From NCBI RefSeq assembly GCF_024296685.1, contig NZ_CP100763.1:1612001-1676000 (forward strand): a DNA stretch of 64,000 nucleotides. The letters are read 5' to 3'. The position numbers and the translations under genes are program-made. This document shows, one piece after another, positions 40,817 through 49,266 of this stretch. The notes beneath the pieces are model-generated. The model made no database searches, had not been told where the DNA came from, and worked only from the letters and a program-made list of their open reading frames with translations. Position 1 is the stretch's first letter. Each line of letters opens with the position of its first letter. This DNA is from Natrinema marinum (GTDB lineage Archaea; Halobacteriota; Halobacteria; Halobacteriales; Natrialbaceae).

Positions 40817-42730
40817 GTGACCGACGAACGTTCTTCGACGCCCGCCGACGAGCAGCGAAGCGAGTCCGCCGACCCGGCCGACGGTGAGGCGACCGACGCC
40901 GGCGCGGCGGCCGACGAGAACGGCGCCGACGAGTTCACCATCGCCGACTTCCACGACGCCAGCCAGCGCGAGGGCCGGCCCGTCCTGACGGCGGCAGCCG
41001 TCTCCCGCGCCCTCGAGGTCCCCCACGAAGAAACGAGCGACCGGCTCGAAGCCCTCGCCGACGACGGAAGCATAGAGCGCCTCTCGGTGTCGACCGATCC
41101 CGTGGTCTGGTACCCCAGCGAACTCGAGGACCTCACCGACCGCGAGCGGGTGGTCGTCTTCCCGAAGCGCCGCGAAATAATCGTCGACCGACCCGACCAG
41201 TTCACACGCGCGCAACTCTCGCAGTTCGCCCATCTGGCCGACGCCAACGGCGAGAAGGGGTATCGCTACGTCGTCCGCCCGGAGGACGTCTGGGGGACGC
41301 CCCACGACTCCTTCGAGGAACTGGCCCGGACGATGCGGCAGGCGCTCGGCCAGCGTTCGGAACGGCTCGAGGAGTGGGTCCACAGCCAGTGGGACCGCGC
41401 CCACCAGTTCCGGCTGACGACGCACGAGGAGGGGTACACCGTTCTCGAGGCCCAGAGCCCCGAAGTTATGGGCAACGTCGCCCGGCAGAAACTCGACGAG
41501 GAACACGTCCACGCACCGATCTCCGAGACCGAAGACTGGGTCCGCGAGGGGTCGGAGGCCGCCATCAAGCGTATCCTCTACGAGGCGGGCTACCCGGTAC
41601 AGGACCACCGCGAACTCGCCTCGGGCGAGGCGCTGCCGATCGAACTCGGCGTCCGGCTCCGGGACTACCAGCAGACGTGGGTCGACCGCTTCGCCGAGGC
41701 CGGCGAGGGCGTGTTCGTTGGCCCGCCGGGCAGCGGGAAGACCGTCGCGGCGATGGGCGCGATGGCCCACGTCGAGGGCGAGACCCTCGTGCTCGTGCCG
41801 AGCCGCGACCTCGCGCGCCAGTGGGCCGACGCCGTCCTCGAGTACACCTCGCTCGAGGCCGACCAGGTCGGGCAGTACCACGGCGGCCGCAAGGAGGTGC
41901 GCCCGGTGACGATCGCAACTTACCAGATCGCGGGGATGGATCGCCACCGCTCGCTGTTCGACGACCGGGAGTGGGGGCTGGTGATCTTCGACGAGTGTCA
42001 GCACGTTCCCTCGGACGTCTACCGGCGGAGTACCCACTTGCAGTCCAAACATCGCTTGGGGCTCAGCGCCAGCCCGATCAGGGAAGACGATCGTCAGACC
42101 GAAATTTTCACCCTCGTCGGCCCGCCGATCGGCACCGACTGGGAGGCGCTGTTCGAGGCCGGGTTCGTCGCCGAACCCGAACTCGAGATCCGCTACGTCC
42201 CGTGGGGCGACGACGAGCAGGCAAACGCCTACGGCTCGGCCGACGGCCGCGAGAAGTACCGCGTCGCCGCGAAAAACCGAGGGAAAGTCGACGAAGTCCG
42301 CTACCTGCTGTCGGCCCACCCCGACTCGAAGGCGCTGGTCTTCGTCGATTACCTCGAGCAGGGGCGGGACCTCTCGGCGGCGCTCGAGGTCCCCTTCCTC
42401 AGCGGCGAGACGCCCCACCACGAGCGACGCCGATTGCTCGAGGAATTTCGCCGAGACGAGCGCGACCTCCTGATCGTCTCTCGAGTGGGCGACGAAGGGA
42501 TCGATCTGCCGACGGCCGATCTGGCGATCATCGCCTCCGGGCTCGGCGGGAGCCGCCGGCAGGGGACACAACGAGCGGGCCGGACGATGCGTCCGGCCGG
42601 CGGTGCGCTGGTCTACGTGTTGGCGACGCGGGGGACTCGAGAGGAGGACTTCGCGCGGAAACAGCTCCAGCATCTCGGTCGCAAGGGGATGACAGTCCGC
42701 GAGCAGACGGTCGAGCGGGACGAGGACTGA
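40817..42730 (+). CDS. XPB/Rad25-type DNA repair helicase
   Basis: 637 residues. An acidic N-terminus and winged-helix-like region (about 40-110) precede the superfamily 2 core. Seen: QTWVDRFAEAGEGVFVGPPG followed by SGKT (Walker A, about 301), LVIFDECQHVP (motif II, about 390), SASPIREDDRQTEIF (motif III region) and GTQRAGRTMRPAGG (motif VI, about 582). Archaeal XPB homologues unwind DNA in repair and work with Bax1-type nucleases; no such gene is adjacent. The start is GTG at 40817. It is followed by a HerA-like ATPase on the same strand. Confidence 0.88.
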   Translation: MTDERSSTPADEQRSESADPADGEATDAGAAADENGADEFTIADFHDASQREGRPVLTAAAVSRALEVPHEETSDRLEALADDGSIERLSVSTDPVVWYPSELEDLTDRERVVVFPKRREIIVDRPDQFTRAQLSQFAHLADANGEKGYRYVVRPEDVWGTPHDSFEELARTMRQALGQRSERLEEWVHSQWDRAHQFRLTTHEEGYTVLEAQSPEVMGNVARQKLDEEHVHAPISETEDWVREGSEAAIKRILYEAGYPVQDHRELASGEALPIELGVRLRDYQQTWVDRFAEAGEGVFVGPPGSGKTVAAMGAMAHVEGETLVLVPSRDLARQWADAVLEYTSLEADQVGQYHGGRKEVRPVTIATYQIAGMDRHRSLFDDREWGLVIFDECQHVPSDVYRRSTHLQSKHRLGLSASPIREDDRQTEIFTLVGPPIGTDWEALFEAGFVAEPELEIRYVPWGDDEQANAYGSADGREKYRVAAKNRGKVDEVRYLLSAHPDSKALVFVDYLEQGRDLSAALEVPFLSGETPHHERRRLLEEFRRDERDLLIVSRVGDEGIDLPTADLAIIASGLGGSRRQGTQRAGRTMRPAGGALVYVLATRGTREEDFARKQLQHLGRKGMTVREQTVERDED

Positions 42731-42809
42731 TCGGTTCGAGGTGCCGGCCGGTTCCGAACTCGAGCCGAGGCCAATATTCAAGGTTCCGTGTTCGGACTGT
42801 ACTCATAGT

Positions 42810-42848
42810 ATGAACGAATCGCGCGTATTCGAGGTGGTGCGACGGTGA
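42810..42848 (+). CDS. Candidate 12-codon upstream ORF before the HerA-like gene
   Basis: Encodes MNESRVFEVVRR and stops in TGA overlapping the next start as GTGA. A GAGGTGG precedes that start. Too short for confidence, but it matches the upstream ORFs at 4758 and 27012. Confidence 0.3.
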   Translation: MNESRVFEVVRR

Positions 42849-44614
42849 GCGACGAACCGACGCAGCGCCAGATCCTCGTCGGCGAAACGGCCGACGGCGC
42901 GAACCTGAAACTACCGGTCGTCGAACTGCTCACCGGCCGGGGGTTCGTCACCGGCAAGTCGGGGTCGGGGAAGTCAAACACCGCGTCGGTCATCGCGGAG
43001 GAACTGCTCGAGGCCGGCTACCCGCTCCTGATCGTCGACACGGACGGCGAGTACTACGGGCTGAAAGAGGAGTACGAGATGCTCCACGCAGGGGCCGACG
43101 AGGAGTGCGACATTCAGATCGGGCCGGAACACGCCGAACAGATGGCGACGATCGCGCTCGAGGAGAACGTCCCCGTCATCCTCGACGTGTCCGGGTACCT
43201 CGACGAGGACGTGGCCGACGAACTGCTCCGGGAGGTCGCCCGCCAGTTGTTCGTCAAAGAGAAGAAGCTGAAGAAGCCGTTCTTGCTGGTCGTCGAGGAG
43301 GTCCACGAGTACATTCCGGAGGGCGGCGGCGTCGGCGAGACGGGGAACCTGCTGATCAAGATCAGCAAGCGCGGCCGGAAACACGGGCTGGGCATTCTGG
43401 GGATCAGCCAGCGGCCGGCCGACGTGAAGAAGGACTTCATCACGCAGGCCAACTGGCTGGTCTGGCACCGGCTGACCTGGGACAACGACACCAAGGTCGT
43501 CGGCCGGATCATCGACACCGAGTACTCGGAACTCGTCGCCGATCTCGACGACGGACAGGCGTTCGTCCAGACCGACTGGACCGAAGTCGACGTGCGGAAG
43601 ATCCAATTCCGCCGCAAGCGGACCTTCGACGCCGGCGCGACGCCCGGCCTCGACGACTTCGAGCGCCCCGAACTCAAGTCGGTTTCCGATGCGCTCGTGG
43701 GGGATCTGCAGGAGATTTCCGAGCGCAAGGACCGCGAACAGGATCGGATCAACGAACTCGAGAATGAACTCGAGAAGAAAGAAAAGCGCATCGAGACCTT
43801 AGAGGACGAACTCTCCTCCGCGCGAGACGTCTCGAGTGCGGCCAGACAGATGGCCGACGCCTTACAGAACACGGAGACAGTCCAGTCGCAACTGCCCGGT
43901 GGGGGCGGCGAGGACCTGCGCCGGCTTCACGAGGAGATCGCCGAACTCGAGAGCGAACGCGACGACCTCCGCGAGACGCTCGAGGCTCGCGACGAACTGA
44001 TCGAGGACCTCCAGGAGGAACTCGATGCGCGAGCCGGGAAACTCCGACAGCTCAAACAGGAGAACAAGCAGCTTCGCGGGATCGTCCGCGACCTCGAGCG
44101 CGAGCGGCCGTATCTGGACCCCGGCGAGGACGGGGAGAACGGCGAGGCCGAGGCTGGCGGTGGGGACGACAGCACCGACGACTCGGGAATCGTCCAGGCC
44201 GGCGGCGAGGCACACGAGTACGGGTACACGCCGGTCGGCGAGGGCGAGTCCGACGGGTCGGACGGTGACGGAGAGATGGACCCGACCGACGAGCCGGGAT
44301 TCGTCGTCGCCGACGAGGAGCGCGACCTCGCCGATCTCCTCGAGGTCCCGTGGCTCGAGGAGCGAGTGGGGCGCGCGTGCGAGGGATCGCGGTGCTCGGT
44401 CGAGACGGCCGGCGACGTGCTCGCCGTCTTCGCCCGCGAGGGGCCACTCGAGACGGAACCCGTCGCCGCCGCGGTCGATCGATCGCCGGTCGCGGTCCAG
44501 AGTCTCCTCTCGGAGCTCCGGACGGAGGGGGTCCTCGAGCGGACAGACGAACGGACCTACGGGTTGAGCGACGACCTGCTCGCGGAGCTGACCGAGACCG
44601 CGGCGGCCGAGTGA
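42845..44614 (+). CDS. HerA-like ATPase with coiled coil and C-terminal winged helix
   Basis: 589 residues. FVTGKSGSGKSNTASVIAEE (Walker A, about 37-56), ILDVSGYLDEDVADELL, and LLVVEEVHEYIPEGGGVGET (Walker B, about 150) followed by ILGISQRPADVKKDF (sensor) identify the HerA/DUF87 FtsK-like group. A long coiled coil (about 285-430, heptads such as LENELEKKEKRIETLEDELS) and an acidic linker precede a small winged-helix end. HerA pumps DNA with NurA in recombination repair, but no NurA is next to it. The ATPase part is usual; the coiled-coil extension suggests a specialised partner. The start is GTG. Confidence 0.85.
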   Translation: MSDEPTQRQILVGETADGANLKLPVVELLTGRGFVTGKSGSGKSNTASVIAEELLEAGYPLLIVDTDGEYYGLKEEYEMLHAGADEECDIQIGPEHAEQMATIALEENVPVILDVSGYLDEDVADELLREVARQLFVKEKKLKKPFLLVVEEVHEYIPEGGGVGETGNLLIKISKRGRKHGLGILGISQRPADVKKDFITQANWLVWHRLTWDNDTKVVGRIIDTEYSELVADLDDGQAFVQTDWTEVDVRKIQFRRKRTFDAGATPGLDDFERPELKSVSDALVGDLQEISERKDREQDRINELENELEKKEKRIETLEDELSSARDVSSAARQMADALQNTETVQSQLPGGGGEDLRRLHEEIAELESERDDLRETLEARDELIEDLQEELDARAGKLRQLKQENKQLRGIVRDLERERPYLDPGEDGENGEAEAGGGDDSTDDSGIVQAGGEAHEYGYTPVGEGESDGSDGDGEMDPTDEPGFVVADEERDLADLLEVPWLEERVGRACEGSRCSVETAGDVLAVFAREGPLETEPVAAAVDRSPVAVQSLLSELRTEGVLERTDERTYGLSDDLLAELTETAAAE

Positions 44615-44651
44615 CCGCCGAGGGTGACTCGGGTCTCGATCGAGCGGCGGC

Positions 44652-45776
44652 TCAACGGTCGAGTCGATCGCCAACGGCCTCGATCGCCGACGTCTCGATC
44701 CCCTGGTGGACGGGGAGCGTGACGACTTCGTCCGCGAGCCGGTTGGCGGTCTCGTAGGCCTCGTTTCCGTGTACCGACTCGCGGAGGATCGGCCAGGAGT
44801 GAGCGCCGACGACGCCACAATCCGCGAGCGTCGACTGGAAGGCCGCCGGGTCGTCCGCGCGGACGGGGAACTCGTAGGGACTGATTCCTTTCGGAAGCCG
44901 GTCGTAGAGCGCAGTCACGTCGTCTCGGTCGTCGAGCACGCGCTGCCAGGTCCGGAAGTTCTCCCGCCGAGTCGCTCGAATCGCGTCCGGCTCCGCGGCG
45001 TCGGCGACGGCCTTCGAGAGCCTCGACATCGGAACTTTCGCGGCTTCGTACCGCGCTTCGGGGTCGACGCTCGCGGGGTCGTCCGCGCCGTTGGCCAGGA
45101 ACGCCTCGACAGACCGATGGAGCGACTGGCTCGCCCCGAGGACGGTTTCGGCGACAGACGACGCCACGAACCGGCAGTCGGTGGCCGCGATCCGATCGGC
45201 GGGGCCGGCGAGCGCTGACGGTTCGAACGCCTCGCGGACCTCGTCGTCGGCACAGTAGAGGATGGCGCCGTCTGGGACCGGGAGCAGCTTTCGCAGCGTC
45301 GTGATCCCGAGATCGCCGACGGTCCCGAGCAGCGTTCCTTCGTCGACGCTCAGGGGCGCGTGCGCGTTGTCGTCGACGTGGTAACAGTCGTGTGTGTCGG
45401 CCAGAGACGCGATCCGCTCGAGGCCGGGTTGGGGGAAGCCGAAGTAGTTGACCGAGACGATCGCGGCGGTGTCGTCGTCGAGCCGCCGCTCGAGGTCGTC
45501 GAAGTCGGGCGCGAGCGTGGGTTCGATCGCGTAGAAGCGCGACTCGAGGCCGAGTTCGTGGAACGGTTCGACGACGGCGGGCGAGAGATAGGCCGGGACG
45601 AGGACGTTCTCGCCGGGCTCGACGAGCCCGGAGAGGCCGTCCCGGAGCGCGACCTTGCCGGCGCCGTAGTACGTGTACGCGACATCGGGGGCGTGCTGGT
45701 CGACGAACGAGCCGATACCGGGTGCCCCCGACCGCGAGACCGACGCGTCGAACACGGAGGGGGTAGCGGTGATCAT
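44652..45776 (-). CDS. DegT/DnrJ/EryC1-like PLP-dependent enzyme
   Basis: 374 residues. The fold-type I pattern is present: GAGKVALRDGLSGLVEPGEN, NVLVPAYLSPAVVEPFHELG, the cofactor Asp in YHVDDNAHAPLS, and TTLRKLLPVPDGAILYC, where the Lys is the likely PLP attachment site. The usual SFxxTK motif is replaced by TLRKLLP, so it may be a distant member with another substrate. It lies divergent to the phosphatase-superfamily gene at 46009 and fits a second glycan locus. The ATG at 45776 is chosen because the longer ORF has poor composition. The target sugar is unknown. Confidence 0.82.
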   Translation of the reverse strand: MITATPSVFDASVSRSGAPGIGSFVDQHAPDVAYTYYGAGKVALRDGLSGLVEPGENVLVPAYLSPAVVEPFHELGLESRFYAIEPTLAPDFDDLERRLDDDTAAIVSVNYFGFPQPGLERIASLADTHDCYHVDDNAHAPLSVDEGTLLGTVGDLGITTLRKLLPVPDGAILYCADDEVREAFEPSALAGPADRIAATDCRFVASSVAETVLGASQSLHRSVEAFLANGADDPASVDPEARYEAAKVPMSRLSKAVADAAEPDAIRATRRENFRTWQRVLDDRDDVTALYDRLPKGISPYEFPVRADDPAAFQSTLADCGVVGAHSWPILRESVHGNEAYETANRLADEVVTLPVHQGIETSAIEAVGDRLDR

Positions 45777-45975
45777 GGCTTCGGTCGAGGCGTGAACGGC
45801 GCAGTGGGAACGATCATCGACGTAATACAGTATCGACCGACGCCTTAGTGATAGTGGCAATACTCCGAACGGACGAGCGTCAATCACCACTTACGATCGC
45901 CGAGACGACGGCGTTCGAATCCACTATCCAGTACTTATCGCCGACAGTGCAAGCATACAGCCGGCCAGCAGTTGC

Positions 45976-45985
45976 ATAACAAAGC
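45976..45985 (+). promoter_or_regulatory. ATAACAAA motif, second phosphatase-superfamily gene promoter
   Basis: ATAACAAAGC starts 33 bases before the ATG at 46009, one of the cleanest cases of the motif lying at core-promoter distance. It is the only copy in the 44.6-48.6 kb locus, 19 kb from the nearest other copy. Confidence 0.65.
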
Positions 45986-46008
45986 ACGAGGGGGCGGACA
46001 CCGCGTCC

Positions 46009-47637
46009 ATGGCAGGTTCGACCGACGGAGAAGACCTTCGTCTGCTCGTCGTGGGGCTCGACGCCGGGTGTCAGCCGATACTCGAGCCGCTGTTCGAGTC
46101 GGGCGATCTTCCCACCCTCGAGCGGCTGTTCGAGACGGGGACGGCGGGACCGCTCGAGTCACAGATTCCGCCGTGGACCGCGAGCGCCTGGCCGTCGCTG
46201 TACACCGGGAAGAACCCGGGTAAGCACGGCGTCTACGATTTCCTCTCGTTCGACGGCTACGACTGGGACGTGGTCAACGCCTCGCACGTGCGGGCGCGAC
46301 CGATCTGGGAGCTATTGAGCGAACACGGCGTTACGAGCGTCGTCGTCAACGTTCCGGTCACCCACCCGGCACGGGCGTTCGACGGGGCGCTGATTCCGGG
46401 GCTGACCGCCCCCGAGGACCCCGACTGTCACCCGACGGGAATCCTCGAGGACGTGAAAGTAGCCTGTGGCGGCGACTACTGGCTCTACCCACAGCGTAGT
46501 CCGGAGCCGGACCGATCGATCGAAGGGTACGAACGGACGGTCGAGCTCCGTGGGAAGGCGTTTCGCTATCTCACCCGACGGTTCGACCCGGAGTTCGGGT
46601 TCGTCCAGTTCCAGCAGACCGACTCGGTGTTTCACGAGCGCCCCGGCGACAAGCGGGCTATCGAAGCTGTCTATCGCGAGGTCGACCGACAGGTCCGCGA
46701 GACCATCGAACGGACCGATCCCGAGAACGTCCTCGTCGTCAGCGACCACGGCATGGGGAAAGTGACCGGCACCGAGTTCCGGGTCAACGAGTTCCTCCGG
46801 GACGAGGGCTACGTCAGCGCCAAGAGCGGCGGCGAGGGGATGCCGACCTGGTCGAAGGCCTGGGAGAACGACCTGCTCGAGGGGGCCGAGGCCGGCAACC
46901 GCGAGCAGAGCGCGCTCGAGCGGGCGATGAACGTCGCGGCGAAGTTCGGGATCACGACCCAGCGCGTCGCGAGCGCGCTCGACCGCGTCGGACTCAAAGA
47001 GCCGATCGGGACGCGAGTGCCAAACGATATGATCCGCGCGGCGAGCGAACAGGTCGACTTCCCCGAGTCGCGGGCCTACGTCCGCTCGAAGAGTGAACTC
47101 GGCGTCCGCATCAACCTCGAGGGCCGCGAGCCGAACGGGCAGGTCTCCGAATCTGCGTACGAGAGCGTCCGCGACGAGCTCGTCGACGAACTGTCGGCCG
47201 TCCGGACGCCCGACGGCGAACCGGTGTTCGACGCCGTCGAACCCAGAGAGACGTACTTCGAGGGGGAACACGTCGATCTGGCTCCCGACGTGGTGACGGT
47301 TCCCGCGGGGTTCGACAACGCGATCTCGGCCGACCTCGGAACGGGCCGATTCGGCGAGCCGATGGAGCCGTGGAATCACAAGCGCACCGGCGTCGTCGCG
47401 GCCGCCGGTTCGGCGTTCGACGAGTCGGCCGCGCTCGAGGACGCGACGATCTTCGATATCGCGCCGACGATCTGTTCGCTGTTCGACGTGCCGATCGACG
47501 CCGCGATGGACGGCGGCCCGCTCCCGATTATCGACGGGAGCACGGAGGAACCGTATCCGGCCTACGAACCGGCCCCGATCACGGCGACCGACGACGGTGC
47601 CGTCGAAGATCGACTCTCGGACCTGGGATACCTATGA
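46009..47637 (+). CDS. Alkaline phosphatase superfamily protein (type I phosphodiesterase-like), copy 2
   Basis: 542 residues. LLVVGLDAGCQPILEPLFES (metal Asp), PPWTASAWPSLYTGKNPGKH (nucleophile Thr region) and VLVVSDHGMGKVTGTEF (Asp-His) repeat the layout of the gene at 20028. TIFDIAPTICSLFDVPID near the C-terminus is the conserved end of the fold. No signal peptide is present. By analogy it hydrolyses or transfers a phosphodiester on a sugar or lipid; this is an inference. It is co-transcribed with the FemAB-like gene (ATGA overlap) under an ATAACAAA promoter. Confidence 0.87.
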   Translation: MAGSTDGEDLRLLVVGLDAGCQPILEPLFESGDLPTLERLFETGTAGPLESQIPPWTASAWPSLYTGKNPGKHGVYDFLSFDGYDWDVVNASHVRARPIWELLSEHGVTSVVVNVPVTHPARAFDGALIPGLTAPEDPDCHPTGILEDVKVACGGDYWLYPQRSPEPDRSIEGYERTVELRGKAFRYLTRRFDPEFGFVQFQQTDSVFHERPGDKRAIEAVYREVDRQVRETIERTDPENVLVVSDHGMGKVTGTEFRVNEFLRDEGYVSAKSGGEGMPTWSKAWENDLLEGAEAGNREQSALERAMNVAAKFGITTQRVASALDRVGLKEPIGTRVPNDMIRAASEQVDFPESRAYVRSKSELGVRINLEGREPNGQVSESAYESVRDELVDELSAVRTPDGEPVFDAVEPRETYFEGEHVDLAPDVVTVPAGFDNAISADLGTGRFGEPMEPWNHKRTGVVAAAGSAFDESAALEDATIFDIAPTICSLFDVPIDAAMDGGPLPIIDGSTEEPYPAYEPAPITATDDGAVEDRLSDLGYL

Positions 47638-48644
47638 GCATCGAAATACGCACCCTCGATCCGCAAGTGGATGCCGACGAGTGGAACCGTTACGTCGACC
47701 GATCGGACGGCTCGAACCCGTTCTTCCGGGCCGAAGCGCTCCGGCTGCAGGCCGAGGATACGAGAACAACACCCTATCTACTCGCCGGATTCAAGGGACA
47801 GGAGCCCGTCGGTATCTTTCCGATCTTCGAGTACACCAGAGGTCCGGTCACCGGCGTCTTCTCCCCCGCGCCACACTCGTGGACGTCGTACCTCGGTCCC
47901 GCGCTGTTGAACGTCGACAAGCTCAAACAGCGCAAGGCCGACCGGCGTATCAAGCGGTTTCTGGAGGGCTGTCTCGAGTGGATCGACGACGAGCTCTCGC
48001 CGCTGTACAGCAAGTTCGTCACCGCGGAGTTCGACGATATCCGCCCGTTCGTCTGGAACGAGTACGACGTCGAGCCGTGTCACACGTACATCGTGGACCT
48101 CGACGGCACCGAAGAGGAGCTGCTGAAGCGATTCAGCAGCGACGCGCGGAGTAACATCCGAAACGCCGACGAGGAGAGTTACACGATCGAAGAGGGCGAC
48201 GGAGACGACGTCGAGCGGATCGTCCGGAAGGTCCGCGAACGGTACGAGAGCCAGGGCCAACCGTTCCATCTGAGCAGCGAGTTCGCCAGATCGACCTACG
48301 AGCAACTGCCCGACGGCGCGATCAGGCCCTACGTCTGCCGGGTCGACGGCGAGTTCCTCGGGGGGATCCTCGTCCTCGAGTCCGATCGGCGGCGGTATCG
48401 CTGGCAAGGCGGCGTCAAGCCCGATGCGGACGTCGATATCGCGATCAACGACCTGCTCGACTGGCACGTCATGCGCGACGGCCTCCGCGACGGGATCGCG
48501 GAGTACGACCTCGTCGGGGCCGGCGTCCCGAGCATCAACCGATACAAAGCGAAGTTCAACCCGCGCCTCGAGACCCACTACGAGATCACGTCGGGCGCGT
48601 TCGGGATCGACCTGCTAGTCGATCAGTATCAGAAACACCGGTAG
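47634..48644 (+). CDS. FemAB/BioF2-like GNAT acyltransferase
   Basis: 336 residues with two GNAT-like halves. The first includes NPFFRAEALRLQAEDTRTTP, and GIFPIFEYTRGPVTGVFSPA is the typical FemAB opening. The second has LKRFSSDARSNIRNADEESY and DLVGAGVPSINRYKAKFNPR, the conserved FemAB ending. Bacterial FemAB enzymes add amino acids to peptidoglycan; related archaeal proteins probably transfer acyl or aminoacyl groups to surface glycans. It overlaps the phosphatase-superfamily gene by ATGA, so the two products likely act on the same polymer. Confidence 0.87.
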   Translation: MSIEIRTLDPQVDADEWNRYVDRSDGSNPFFRAEALRLQAEDTRTTPYLLAGFKGQEPVGIFPIFEYTRGPVTGVFSPAPHSWTSYLGPALLNVDKLKQRKADRRIKRFLEGCLEWIDDELSPLYSKFVTAEFDDIRPFVWNEYDVEPCHTYIVDLDGTEEELLKRFSSDARSNIRNADEESYTIEEGDGDDVERIVRKVRERYESQGQPFHLSSEFARSTYEQLPDGAIRPYVCRVDGEFLGGILVLESDRRRYRWQGGVKPDADVDIAINDLLDWHVMRDGLRDGIAEYDLVGAGVPSINRYKAKFNPRLETHYEITSGAFGIDLLVDQYQKHR

Positions 48645-48678
48645 CGCGTATCCTCGACGTTCCGTCCGAAAGGCCCCA

Positions 48679-48969
48679 TTATTCCGCGATCCGATACTTC
48701 GACTGCCGGGCGTCCTCGAGACAGACCCGGCTGGTGACCAGTTCGTGATCCTCGAGCTTGCCGAGCGCGTAGCGAGCGGTCCGGGGGCACAGCCGCGTCT
48801 CGGCGGCGACCCCCTCCTGGGTCAGCGGCTGCTCGTACTCGAGGACTTTGTAGACGAGTTTCGCGCTGGGCGGGAGGTCGGCGAGGGCGGCGTCGGCCGA
48901 GCCGCTGGCCTCGTCGGTCGCCGCGTCGGCAGATCCCTCGGCTTCGGGTTCCGTCTCGGTCGCGCTCAT
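48679..48969 (-). CDS. Small winged-helix (MarR/HTH-type) regulator
   Basis: 96 residues. After an Ala/Glu-rich N-terminus (about 30 residues) comes LPPSAKLVYKVLEYEQPLTQ, then EGVAAETRLCPRTARYALGK and LEDHELVTSRVCLEDARQSK, a helix-turn-helix with a short wing. Such stand-alone HTH proteins are common in haloarchaea. Two Cys flank the recognition helix, but no metal site is clear. It converges on the FemAB-like gene; the target is unknown. Confidence 0.82.
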   Translation of the reverse strand: MSATETEPEAEGSADAATDEASGSADAALADLPPSAKLVYKVLEYEQPLTQEGVAAETRLCPRTARYALGKLEDHELVTSRVCLEDARQSKYRIAE

Positions 48970-49266
48970 CGCTCTCGACCTCGCTTGGCTGCCGGCGACT
49001 GCGATCGAAACGCGTGCGGTGCGGACATCATTCTCGCTCGAGACTACCGCAGTGTCTCACATATACGGCACCGACAGTTCAGAAATGCAGGCGGAAACTA
49101 ACGATGTGGGCGATGGGTCGGTGCCCGGGTCAGCGGTGGCGGGAAACGGCCATCGATCGATGCTCGCGGGACCGACGCGGGACGGCCCGCCAGAATCACG
49201 ACGCGGTCGGTCTCCGGAGCCAGTAACCCGTGCATAGTAAGGCGATCGGCCGCCTCACTGTTCCCC

